In this document: one piece after another, positions 1 through 6,597 of the stretch
How positions within the stretch are numbered: the stretch's first letter is position 1
Layout: every line of letters starts with the position of its first letter
NCBI GenBank assembly: GCA_019312705.1
Contig: JAFDCW010000116.1
Coordinates: 1-8,983 of the forward strand
From: Deltaproteobacteria bacterium
GTDB lineage: Bacteria; Myxococcota; Polyangia; Polyangiales; B10-G4
Reading direction: 5' to 3'
Length of the DNA stretch: 8,983 bases
Notes under the pieces: generated by a model
Database searches by the model: none
Told to the model about the DNA's origin: nothing
The model's input: the letters and a program-made list of their open reading frames with translations, nothing else
Translations under genes and position numbers: made by a program

Positions 1-558
1 ATGGCCCTGGTGGTCCCCGTCGCCTCGGTGACCCTCCCGGCCTGCGGCGACGACACGGGACAAACGACGGCCGACCCCGCCCCAGCCGCGTCCACGGGCG
101 AGGAGACGACCGCCCCCTCTGTCGAGGATCCCGCGGCAAACGAAACGCCGGCTCCCGCCCCCGCAGCCGAGGGCGCCATCCCCATCGTCCCGGGCCGGTC
201 CATCGGCCCCATTCAGCTGAGCATGACCCGGGCCGCCGTCGACGCCCTCGGTCTACTCTCCCCGCACCCCCAGTACTCGGCGATGACCGTGCCCTTCACC
301 GTCTACTATGACGATTCGGGCCGCGTGCACCAGGTCGAGGTCTCACTCCTGCACGCGGGGGCCGACATCCAGGTCGGCAGCGTCATCATCCCGCCCACCG
401 CCGACATGGGGCAGGCCAAGGCATTGCTCGGCGACTGCAGCGCCGACGACCTCGCCATCGGCGGCACGACCTCTACCTGCCGCGACGGAGGCCTTCAGGT
501 CATCATCGGAAGCGGAGACCCCAACGAGGTTTGGCTACGCATTCCGATCGCTGGTTAG
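1..558 (+). CDS. Small putative lipoprotein of unknown function (5' end uncertain)
   Basis: A 185-codon frame ends in TAG at 556-558. The N-terminus is a hydrophobic stretch ending in a lipobox-like Leu-Pro-Ala-Cys (Cys at residue 15), followed by a low-complexity Thr/Ala/Pro/Glu linker to about residue 58. This looks like a lipoprotein leader plus a flexible tether. The remaining ~125 residues form a compact globular part beginning with a Pro-Gly-x-x-Ile-Gly-Pro-Ile-x-Leu pattern that I associate with small envelope lipoproteins; I cannot name a family. The ATG is the first base of the window, and the predicted leader lacks the usual basic n-region, so the true start may lie upstream. Three cysteines follow the lipobox Cys, two of them close together near residues 144 and 158. 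It converges on the molybdoenzyme gene with a 57-base gap. Being a lipoprotein is likely; its function is unknown. Confidence 0.6.
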   Translation: MALVVPVASVTLPACGDDTGQTTADPAPAASTGEETTAPSVEDPAANETPAPAPAAEGAIPIVPGRSIGPIQLSMTRAAVDALGLLSPHPQYSAMTVPFTVYYDDSGRVHQVEVSLLHAGADIQVGSVIIPPTADMGQAKALLGDCSADDLAIGGTTSTCRDGGLQVIIGSGDPNEVWLRIPIAG

Positions 559-563
559 GTCAG

Positions 564-600
564 GACGCCGAAGCGATTCACCCTGGCCTAGGTCGGCGTC
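564..600. terminator. Candidate bidirectional hairpin between convergent genes
   Basis: In the 57-base gap between two convergent stop codons there is an exact 8-base inverted repeat, GACGCCGA (564-571) and TCGGCGTC (593-600), enclosing a 21-base loop. The location is where a shared terminator would be expected. There is no T-tract on either side and the loop is long, so this is only a possible terminator or mRNA-end structure. Confidence 0.35.
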
Positions 601-615
601 ACCCGACGGGGCTCG

Positions 616-3261
616 TCAGCTGAGACCCATCGCGCCGAAGATGGCCCGCGGCACGAACGACATGCGACTGGCCGCCGGCGACTGGCGCCCGGTGGGAGAG
701 AGTTGAGCCCGGGAGGTCTTGAACGTGTAGAGGTTGTTGATCGGGTCGAGATCCGCGTCGGTGAGCGCGTTGACCGCGTGCAGAATCGAACCGCGGAAAT
801 TGAAGTAGCCGCACATCAGCCCGGGCTGCACGTCCTCGGTGACGTGGGCGACGCCGAAGACCTCTGCGGAAACCGTGTCGCCGTTCGACACGGCCACGTC
901 GTCGCGGTGCAGTCGTACTTCGTCGCCGTTGACGATGCCCCGTTGGGCGGCGTCGGCGGGGTGAACCTGGACGATGGCGTCGGGGACGAGGTCCTTGCGA
1001 AACTCCGTGCGCGCGTCGTCGTAGAGCGATTGCCATGCGTTGGTGCGCATGTTCGTGAGCCACAGCTCTCCTCCCCGGGGCGCCCGCCAGCGCCAGCGGT
1101 CCTCTACCGCCCGGAAGTCGCCGATGACGAAGTAGGCACGGCCGGAGGCGGTCGAGAACCCGTCCTCGTGCAGGCGCGTAGTGCCCTCCAGAGAACCGTC
1201 ATCGGCGGTGCGGACCGGGCATTGGATCCCGGTCGTGCCGAGGCGGCCCAGGTAGTCGTGGCCGCGCATGCCCTCGGCCCGGGCCTGGACGACGAGGTCG
1301 CCGTAGTCGTGCGCGCCCCGCCCCCGGGAGACCTCCGCCGCTTCTTCGAAGATCTCGTTCGTATCTTCCCAATCGAAGCCCTCGAAGCCCAGGCGCTTGG
1401 CGACCTCGGCGGCGATCCACCAGTCGGGCTTCGCCTCACCGGGGGCGTCGGCGATGCGCGAGTACAGCCGCAGGCGACGCTCCCCCTGCATGCGGGTAAA
1501 ATCGTGTTCGCCCCAACCGGAGGCCGGAAAGACGAGGTCGGCGAGCTCAGTCACCGCGTTCTCGTAGACGTCACTCTGCATCAGCACCGTGCCGCCCGTA
1601 TCCATGCGCGCGCGGAAGATGGCCATGACGGCATCCCGATCGACGCCCCCCCCGGCCGCGACGGATCCGCTAGGCAGCTGCTCCGGCCGGCCGACGGTCG
1701 CGTCGCGAACCTTGTCCCGGAGCCAGGCGGAGCCCGCGGACGCGGCGAACCAGGTCGTACCCACGACCCAGAAAGCGCGAAAGTTACCCTCCGCCGCCCA
1801 CGCGTCGATGTTGAACGGGAGCTTCTCCCCCTCGAAGGTGGGCACGCCGTCGGGGATGAGCTCGCGTGGATACGAGGCGGCGCGCAGCATGCCGCGCTGA
1901 TGTCCGCCCCCACGAGAGATCATCTGACCGGGTCGGTTGCCCGCGCCGCAGAGCAAACCGAGGCTCGTGTAGCTCGCGGAGTTCTCGTAGTTGAAGCCCC
2001 AGTAGTTGCCCTTCTCGAGCATGAAGGAGGCCCGGGGCCGCACTCCCCCTCCGCCGGTGAGCATCTCCGCGGCGCGCACGATGTCGTCCTCGGCGACGCC
2101 GGTCGTCGCCGCAGCCTGGCGGAGCGAGTAGAGTTCATCCGCCAGGAGGAACTCACGAAACCCGTCGAAGTCGGTCGCGAAGCGCTGCCGGCGCCAGCTG
2201 CTCTCGGCCTCGATTTCGCTGACCCCGCCGAGCCAGTCCTCGATGAAGTCGGAATCCTGCCAGCCGCGCTCGACGATGACCCGGGCGATGGCGTTGTAGA
2301 GAACGGTGTCCGTGCCGGGCACGAGCTGAAGGTGCAGGCCCCCGTCTTCCACGGCGCACGCCGCCGTCGCATCACGCCTCGGGTTGACGACGATCATCTT
2401 GGCGCCGCCGCGCACCCAGTTCTGGAAGAGAACTGGGCGGGCTTCGACGAGGGATACGCCGGAGACCATCAGCACGTCAGCCTCAGCCCAATCACTGTAG
2501 GCCGCCGAGAACGCGTCGACCCCGGCGTCCGACAACCCCGGCGCGCTCGAGGCGGACGCGGGTTGGTCGTGCGGCGCCCAGCAGGGGCTGTGCAGCGCGC
2601 CCTCGGCGAACATCAATTTCGTCAGCGCGTAGGTATTCTCGTAGTAGTTGTACGAGAAGCTCTTCATGCCGAAGGCGTGCTTGCCGTGCACGTCGCGGGA
2701 GTGCCGGATCACCTCGGCCGCGAGGTGCAGCGCGTCGAGCCACTCGATCTCGACGTGCTCGTCACCCACCCGCAACCGGGGCTTCTGTAGGCGGTCGTTT
2801 GGCGCGTCGGGGTTGAAGAGCTTGCTCGCGAGAGAGCCGCCGCCGCCGTAGTCACCGCCAGGGTTGACGACCGTCGCCTCGGGGTCGGGATCGACGACGA
2901 CGTGGTGCGCGCGACCGTCACGCATGACGACGTTGTGAGCGGTCTGGCTGAGGCTCACGCCGACCTGGTTGCTGCGGGCGCCGGAGCACGCGTCGCCATC
3001 GGTAGGCCACAGGGTGACCCGATAGCCGCACCCCACGATGCAGTAGTCACAGGCCGTGCTCAGCACTACGGCTTCGGGCGCGACGATCAGTTGATCCCGG
3101 GCCGGCTCCCGGGAGTCGGTAAGCTCGGGCGTCGATGAAAAGTGAGGCGGAGCGTCGGAGATCTGGCCCATGCAGCCGCTCGCCACGGCACCCGCCGTCC
3201 CGGTCCCGAGGATGCTCAGCGCGCGACGACGCGACAGCCGCCGCCGGCCTCCGTCGCTCAT
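616..3261 (-). CDS. aioA: Molybdopterin oxidoreductase, arsenite oxidase large subunit (AioA) family, with its own Tat leader
   Basis: Catalytic subunit of a periplasmic Mo-bisMGD enzyme. In AioBA it oxidises arsenite to arsenate and passes electrons through a [3Fe-4S] cluster to the Rieske subunit. The 881-residue product fits the family (about 825-845 aa) plus a leader. C71-x2-C74-x3-C78 within CDYCIVGCGY matches the AioA cluster motif. There is no fourth Cys near residues 139-146 (GGGGSLAS), consistent with a [3Fe-4S] cluster. LEKGNYWGFN (415-424) and SRGGGHQRG (449-457) resemble AioA; R450 and H454 have the spacing of pocket residues Arg419 and His423 of the Alcaligenes faecalis enzyme. 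H231 in APHDQPAS corresponds to His195, but the position of Glu203 appears to be Ser239. Unusually, the protein starts with a Tat motif (SRRRAL, 10-15), a hydrophobic stretch and a possible lipobox Cys30; classical AioA has no leader. Its ATG overlaps the Rieske stop as ATGA, implying translational coupling. Iodate reductase IdrA is the main alternative. No cytochrome c or idrP-type peroxidase gene lies in the window. Confidence 0.78.
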   Translation of the reverse strand: MSDGGRRRLSRRRALSILGTGTAGAVASGCMGQISDAPPHFSSTPELTDSREPARDQLIVAPEAVVLSTACDYCIVGCGYRVTLWPTDGDACSGARSNQVGVSLSQTAHNVVMRDGRAHHVVVDPDPEATVVNPGGDYGGGGSLASKLFNPDAPNDRLQKPRLRVGDEHVEIEWLDALHLAAEVIRHSRDVHGKHAFGMKSFSYNYYENTYALTKLMFAEGALHSPCWAPHDQPASASSAPGLSDAGVDAFSAAYSDWAEADVLMVSGVSLVEARPVLFQNWVRGGAKMIVVNPRRDATAACAVEDGGLHLQLVPGTDTVLYNAIARVIVERGWQDSDFIEDWLGGVSEIEAESSWRRQRFATDFDGFREFLLADELYSLRQAAATTGVAEDDIVRAAEMLTGGGGVRPRASFMLEKGNYWGFNYENSASYTSLGLLCGAGNRPGQMISRGGGHQRGMLRAASYPRELIPDGVPTFEGEKLPFNIDAWAAEGNFRAFWVVGTTWFAASAGSAWLRDKVRDATVGRPEQLPSGSVAAGGGVDRDAVMAIFRARMDTGGTVLMQSDVYENAVTELADLVFPASGWGEHDFTRMQGERRLRLYSRIADAPGEAKPDWWIAAEVAKRLGFEGFDWEDTNEIFEEAAEVSRGRGAHDYGDLVVQARAEGMRGHDYLGRLGTTGIQCPVRTADDGSLEGTTRLHEDGFSTASGRAYFVIGDFRAVEDRWRWRAPRGGELWLTNMRTNAWQSLYDDARTEFRKDLVPDAIVQVHPADAAQRGIVNGDEVRLHRDDVAVSNGDTVSAEVFGVAHVTEDVQPGLMCGYFNFRGSILHAVNALTDADLDPINNLYTFKTSRAQLSPTGRQSPAASRMSFVPRAIFGAMGLS

Positions 3262-3791
3262 CCCGCCCGCCGGACCAAGGCGTAGGGGCTGCCTTCGATG
3301 CCCACGGCGACGACCTCGCCTTCACGCTCCTCGAGCGTGATGCGAGGCAAGTGGCGATTGGCCTGACCGATGATCTGGGCTCCGCCGCACTTGAGGTCGA
3401 AGGCGCTGTTGTGCCACGGACAGGGGCCCAGGGCGCCGTGCTCGGCTTTGTATTGCTCGGGTCCGAGTTCGTGGCCGCGATGCGGGCAAACCGCGCTGAA
3501 AGCCACCAGGTCGCCATCCGGTCCGACGCCGCCTTCGGTCGGGGCCCGGAGCCTGACCAGCAAGCAGGGGTGCCCGGCTGGGTACTCGAAGGGCAGGATT
3601 CCATCGACCGCAAGGGTCCCAGCATCCGTGATGACCTGGGGGTCGAGGGCAGTGTCCCCGGTCGCACACTCAGCCCGAGCGGTACCGGCGGCGCAGGCGA
3701 TCGATACCGCCGAGGCCCCCGCCTGGGCGAGGAAGACGCGCCGGGCTCGTAGACCTCGGGTACGCTGACGGGTGGCGTTGTCGTTGGACAT
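3258..3791 (-). CDS. aioB: Tat-exported Rieske [2Fe-2S] subunit, arsenite oxidase small subunit (AioB) family
   Basis: A 177-residue electron-transfer partner of the molybdoenzyme, first gene of the leftward operon. The N-terminus carries a Tat motif (ARRVFLA, residues 16-22), a hydrophobic segment and a likely peptidase site after Thr-Ala-Arg-Ala (37-40). Rieske ligands are C102-P-H104 and C124-P-W-H127. The following stretch GAQIIGQANRHLPRI (137-151) and the VAVGIEG strand resemble AioB closely, which is the best reason to call the pair Aio-like. Two things are unusual: 19 residues separate the two ligand boxes (about 15-17 is usual), and the two Cys that form the cluster disulfide in many Rieske proteins are His107 and Trp126 here. 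Some AioB proteins are known to lack that disulfide, and its absence generally goes with a lower redox potential. A GGTGA ribosome-binding site lies 6 bases before the ATG (3798-3802), downstream of a sigma-54 element. IdrB is the alternative assignment. Confidence 0.82.
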   Translation of the reverse strand: MSNDNATRQRTRGLRARRVFLAQAGASAVSIACAAGTARAECATGDTALDPQVITDAGTLAVDGILPFEYPAGHPCLLVRLRAPTEGGVGPDGDLVAFSAVCPHRGHELGPEQYKAEHGALGPCPWHNSAFDLKCGGAQIIGQANRHLPRITLEEREGEVVAVGIEGSPYALVRRAG

Positions 3792-3817
3792 GGCTGTTCA
3801 CCGAAGTCCACGCCGCA

Positions 3818-3833
3818 TGCAAGACCTCCGCCA
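3818..3833 (-). promoter_or_regulatory. Sigma-54 (RpoN) -24/-12 promoter of the aioBA-like operon
   Basis: Read on the minus strand, 3833 to 3818 is TGGCGGAGGTCTTGCA. This keeps the invariant parts of the sigma-54 consensus TGGCACG-N4-TTGCA: TGGC, TTGCA, and exactly ten bases between the GG and GC doublets. Counting from the -12 position places transcription start at about 3807 (an A on the minus strand), giving a 16-base leader with GGTGA 6 bases before the ATG at 3791. Known aioBA operons in proteobacteria are transcribed by sigma-54 under the enhancer-binding protein AioR, so the promoter type agrees with the gene call. Confidence 0.7.
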
Positions 3834-3874
3834 CCCCGTAGGTTGCCCGTGATCATGAGCTTATTGGGTGAGCA

Positions 3875-3900
3875 CGGGTGGCGTCTCGTCCGGCCACCGG
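3875..3900. promoter_or_regulatory. Candidate upstream activator palindrome for the sigma-54 promoter
   Basis: CGGGTGGC (3875-3882) and GCCACCGG (3893-3900) form an inverted repeat matching at 7 of 8 positions across a 10-base spacer. Its centre is about 80 bases upstream of the predicted sigma-54 transcription start, a typical distance for an enhancer-binding-protein site. Further GCCAC copies lie at about 3911-3922. Assignment as an operator rests on position and symmetry only. Confidence 0.3.
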
Positions 3901-4261
3901 CGTCGCCTGCCGCCACGCCACCACCCTAGGCGGTCAGTAGAGGAGCGTGCCGTGCAGAGCCTCTTCCGGTTCTGGGGGTGACCCCCGCTGCCTTTCGCCG
4001 GGCGCGTCGGGGCCAACACCGCGGCTGACCACGAGAAGCCGACACTCGAGGAGTCGCGCGTGAGGCGGCGTCGTGACATGCGTAGCGGCGTGTCGCAAGA
4101 AGCAGGCTAGCGGCGCTGAGCCGAAAGCACGGCAATTTGTAGGGGCGATGAGGTCGTGCCTGTGGAGCCCATAGAGCGGGGCGCGTTCCGTGCGGCTCAT
4201 TTGCACGTTGATGGCTCCTCGGGCTCGAGATCGGGCCACGAGGTCACTCGTTCGACCATCC
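3901..4261. other. Divergent intergenic region without a convincing gene
   Basis: This is the rest of the 518-base gap between the divergent Rieske and VKOR-DsbA genes. Open frames exist on both strands, the largest on the minus strand at 3934-4239, but their products are Arg/Ala/Pro-rich with no domain or leader and they lack good ribosome-binding sites. One tight hairpin, GGGGGTGACCCCC, sits at 3974-3986. I see no tRNA, insertion-sequence end or riboswitch. A small RNA or long regulatory region remains possible, since the gap is large for such compact DNA. Confidence 0.4.
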
Positions 4262-4290
4262 TTGACAGGCAGCCGCGCACGCCGTGTGAT
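4262..4290 (+). promoter_or_regulatory. Sigma-70-like promoter for the VKOR-DsbA / OmpA-like / TlpA operon
   Basis: An exact -35 hexamer TTGACA (4262-4267) is followed after 17 bases by TGTGAT (4285-4290), which matches 4 of 6 -10 consensus bases. Transcription would begin near 4297, directly before the ribosome-binding site at 4298-4305. This is an unusually good match for GC-rich DNA, although the leader would be very short. Confidence 0.5.
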
Positions 4291-4297
4291 CTCCGCC

Positions 4298-4305
4298 GGG
4301 GAGGG
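4298..4305 (+). promoter_or_regulatory. Ribosome-binding site that fixes the VKOR-DsbA start
   Basis: GGGGAGGG lies four bases before the ATG at 4310. It favours this start over the in-frame upstream ATG at 4190, whose extra 40 residues are Arg-rich, precede a clear membrane segment, and lie upstream of the predicted promoter. Confidence 0.65.
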
Positions 4306-4309
4306 TTTG

Positions 4310-5908
4310 ATGCGTTTGAATGCATGGCTCGTAGTTGTCTTCGTGGCGGCCGTCGCAGGTGGCGTCTTTTCGTCGGTCTCGACCTACGACTTCGTCGCTC
4401 ACCTCGACCGGCAGGTGCACGGCATTCACTGCTCGTTCCTCCCGGGCATCGACAGGGCCGACGCGAGCGGCGCCACGGGGTGCCACGTCACGTTGATGAG
4501 CCCCTACTCATCGGTGCTGCGGACGAGCGTCTGGGGAGGGATCCCGGTCGCGCTACCGGGCATTAGCGTCGTTGCGTTCCTCGCCTTCGCGGCGCTTTTC
4601 CTCGGGCTGCGACGCCGGAGCCACGACGTGAAGTCGGCGTGGTTTCTGGTGGCGGCGACGGCCTTGCCGCTGCTGACAAGCGTCGGCATGGCTTACCTGT
4701 CGCTCGTTACACTGGGCGCGGCCTGCAAGATGTGCATTGGCATCTACGCAGCGAGCGGCGTGGCGTTCATCGGCGCTCTCGGCTTCGTCTTCAGTGCACG
4801 CCGGGGCAATCGGCGCGAACGGGAGGCGCCAGCAGAAGCCGACGCAGAAGCCGACGAGCCCGCACAAGCCGGGGCGGCCGCCCTGGGCATCGCCTTCGCT
4901 ATCGGCGTGGTCTTCGTCGCGGCGCCGGTGGCGGCGTACGCCGCGACAGCCCCGGACTTTGGTCGCTATGTCGGCGCGTGTGGGGAGCTGACCAAGCTCG
5001 AGATCGCCGACGGCGTGCTCATTCCCCTGGGTCCCCAGAGCGGCGGCACCGAGGTCATCGAGGTCCTCGACCCGCTCTGCTCCGCATGCCGGGGCTTCGA
5101 GCGGCGCTTCGAGGCCGCGGACTTCGCGCCCCAAGTCAGCCGCAAGGCCTTGCTCTTTCCCCTCGACGACGCGTGCAACTGGATGATCGGCGATGCGATT
5201 CACCCCGGGGCCTGCGCCGTGAGCGAAGCCATCCTCTGCGCCAACGACCGCGCCGAGGAAGTGCTCGGGTGGGCCTTCGAGGAGCAGGACGCGATACGCA
5301 CGGCAGCCGAAGACGACCCCGACGCCGCCGGCCGCATGGCGACTCGGCGCTTCCCCTTCATCGCCGATTGCATCGGCACGCCCAGGGTGCGCGCTCGCCT
5401 AAACCTGGCGCTGCGCTTCGCCGTCGACAACCAGATGCCCATCATCACCCCCCAGGTCTATGTGGGCGGCACGCGGCTCTGCGACGAAGATACAGACCTC
5501 GGCATGGACTATGCCCTCGCGCGGCTGCTCAGCCGAACGGGTGCTGGCGCCGCCCGGGTGCAGACTGTCGAAGCGGAGGACCTGGTCGCTCGGGAGGTCG
5601 AGCGGGAGCAAGCGCCACGGCCGAGCATCCGGCGAGCGCCACCGGCGGCTAGAGAAACCGAGGAAACTCCGGGAGCGGAGGTCTCGGCTGAGGAAGACCT
5701 CGGAGAAGATCCAGCGCCGATGGCGGACGAAGAAACAGGCGTCGACGCGACCGAGACCGCCGACGGTGTCGAGGCTTCCCCGGCCGTCGAGGCGCCGAGC
5801 GGGGCGGGGGAAGAAGACGCACCGGCGGCGGAAGAGCCCCCGCCGGTCGCTGCGCCAGTAGAGGCCGCATCGCCGACACCGGCCCCAGCAACGGAGGAAG
5901 CACCATGA
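4310..5908 (+). CDS. VKOR-DsbA fusion: membrane quinone-linked disulfide generator with periplasmic thioredoxin-fold domain
   Basis: A 532-residue fusion that would make disulfide bonds in envelope proteins: the DsbA domain oxidises substrates and the VKOR domain re-oxidises it, passing electrons to quinone (known roles of these families). Residues 1-165 are VKOR-like: a membrane segment (6-24), loop Cys41 and Cys58, SPYSS (64-68), a GGIPVALPG turn (76-84), two more hydrophobic segments, and the active-site CKMC (139-142) inside a membrane helix. A charged Ala/Glu linker leads to another membrane segment (about 189-212). The thioredoxin/DsbA-like domain has CSAC (257-260) and a cis-Pro in TPQVYVGG (Pro381), plus extra Cys at 289, 302, 310 and 354. 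From about 405 to the end is an Ala/Glu/Pro-rich acidic tail of about 125 residues without predicted fold. The loop Cys pair is 16 residues apart, wider than in the cyanobacterial enzyme. The stop overlaps the next ATG as ATGA. The domain calls are firm; the role of the tail is unknown. Confidence 0.85.
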   Translation: MRLNAWLVVVFVAAVAGGVFSSVSTYDFVAHLDRQVHGIHCSFLPGIDRADASGATGCHVTLMSPYSSVLRTSVWGGIPVALPGISVVAFLAFAALFLGLRRRSHDVKSAWFLVAATALPLLTSVGMAYLSLVTLGAACKMCIGIYAASGVAFIGALGFVFSARRGNRREREAPAEADAEADEPAQAGAAALGIAFAIGVVFVAAPVAAYAATAPDFGRYVGACGELTKLEIADGVLIPLGPQSGGTEVIEVLDPLCSACRGFERRFEAADFAPQVSRKALLFPLDDACNWMIGDAIHPGACAVSEAILCANDRAEEVLGWAFEEQDAIRTAAEDDPDAAGRMATRRFPFIADCIGTPRVRARLNLALRFAVDNQMPIITPQVYVGGTRLCDEDTDLGMDYALARLLSRTGAGAARVQTVEAEDLVAREVEREQAPRPSIRRAPPAARETEETPGAEVSAEEDLGEDPAPMADEETGVDATETADGVEASPAVEAPSGAGEEDAPAAEEPPPVAAPVEAASPTPAPATEEAP

Positions 5909-6597
5909 AGCACTTGCCCTGGGTTCTGGGTGCGGTTCTGCTGCTCACGCCGGCGCTGCTCGTCGTCTCGTGGGAGAGCGCCGCAGAAGCGCGCCTCGAG
6001 GCCATCGAGGCCGCAGCAACCGGCGAGCCCACGGTGGCCATCGCCGCCCACGCCAACGAAGCGTACTGCACGCCGCAGCTCAAGCAGATCCTCCGCCGAG
6101 TACTTTCGAGCTGCGGCCTCATCGGCAGCGAAGGGGGCCGAGGGTGTCAGCCCCTCGAGGCGCGTAACGTCGCCACGATGGACGACGCGGACTTCAACCA
6201 ACTCTTCGTCCCGATGCAGGAGCGGGGCGGCATCGTCCAATACGACCGCGCGGGCATCGACCTCGACGACGCGGACTACACGCTGATCGACCAAGTGTTC
6301 GCGAACCGTGGAGGCGCGAGCTACTTCCTGGTCGTCGCCCGGGCGTCCCCCGATGGTTCGGCGGAGTTCAACAGCGAGCTCTCCCAGGGACGAGCCGAGG
6401 CGGTCCTCGCCCATCTTGCCGAAACCTTCCCGACGCCGGAGCTCGAGCGCGAGGTGGGGCTCTTGTGGCTCGGCGAAGAGTATGCCCAGCTCGACCCGAG
6501 CTTCTGCGCCTGGAGCCGCAGCGGCGAAGGAGAGACCTGCGAGCCCGAAGACCTGAACAGGAGCGCGTTCATCACGTGGATCGACTGCACTTTGTAA
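5905..6597 (+). CDS. Cys-containing envelope protein with C-terminal OmpA-like domain
   Basis: A 230-residue product, second gene of the thiol-redox operon, translationally coupled by a 4-base ATGA overlap with VKOR-DsbA. A basic start and a hydrophobic segment (about residues 5-23) indicate a signal peptide or membrane anchor without a lipobox. Residues ~139-225 look like a divergent OmpA/MotB peptidoglycan-binding domain: a strand followed by a Gly-Ser-Ala-Glu-Phe-Asn pattern, LSQGRAEAVLAHL (about 158-170), and NRSAF near the end in place of the usual Asn-Arg-Arg-Val. The middle region (about 45-135) is not recognised. The mature part carries six cysteines, an even number that suits disulfide bonding and may explain its cotranscription with a disulfide generator. 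Periplasmic location is likely, the OmpA-like call is moderate, and a tethering or scaffolding role is inference. Confidence 0.65.
   Translation: MKHLPWVLGAVLLLTPALLVVSWESAAEARLEAIEAAATGEPTVAIAAHANEAYCTPQLKQILRRVLSSCGLIGSEGGRGCQPLEARNVATMDDADFNQLFVPMQERGGIVQYDRAGIDLDDADYTLIDQVFANRGGASYFLVVARASPDGSAEFNSELSQGRAEAVLAHLAETFPTPELEREVGLLWLGEEYAQLDPSFCAWSRSGEGETCEPEDLNRSAFITWIDCTL

Noticed and set aside
703..2790. 695-codon open frame on the plus strand
   Set aside because: It lies fully antisense to the molybdoenzyme, whose motifs are clear; long antisense frames are common in GC-rich genes and the product shows no recognisable domain.
3047..3916. 289-codon minus-strand frame across the Rieske/molybdoenzyme junction
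   Set aside because: It overlaps the well-supported Rieske gene in another frame and its product is low-complexity Arg/Pro/Ser sequence.
3974..3986. GGGGGTGACCCCC hairpin as a terminator
   Set aside because: Only five base pairs, no T-tract, and not at the end of any gene.
3934..4239. 101-codon minus-strand frame in the divergent gap
   Set aside because: No ribosome-binding site, leader or domain; composition looks like a chance frame.
4190..4309. 40-residue N-terminal extension of the VKOR-DsbA gene
   Set aside because: It precedes a strong ribosome-binding site, a good promoter and a proper membrane segment, and is Arg-rich without hydrophobic character.
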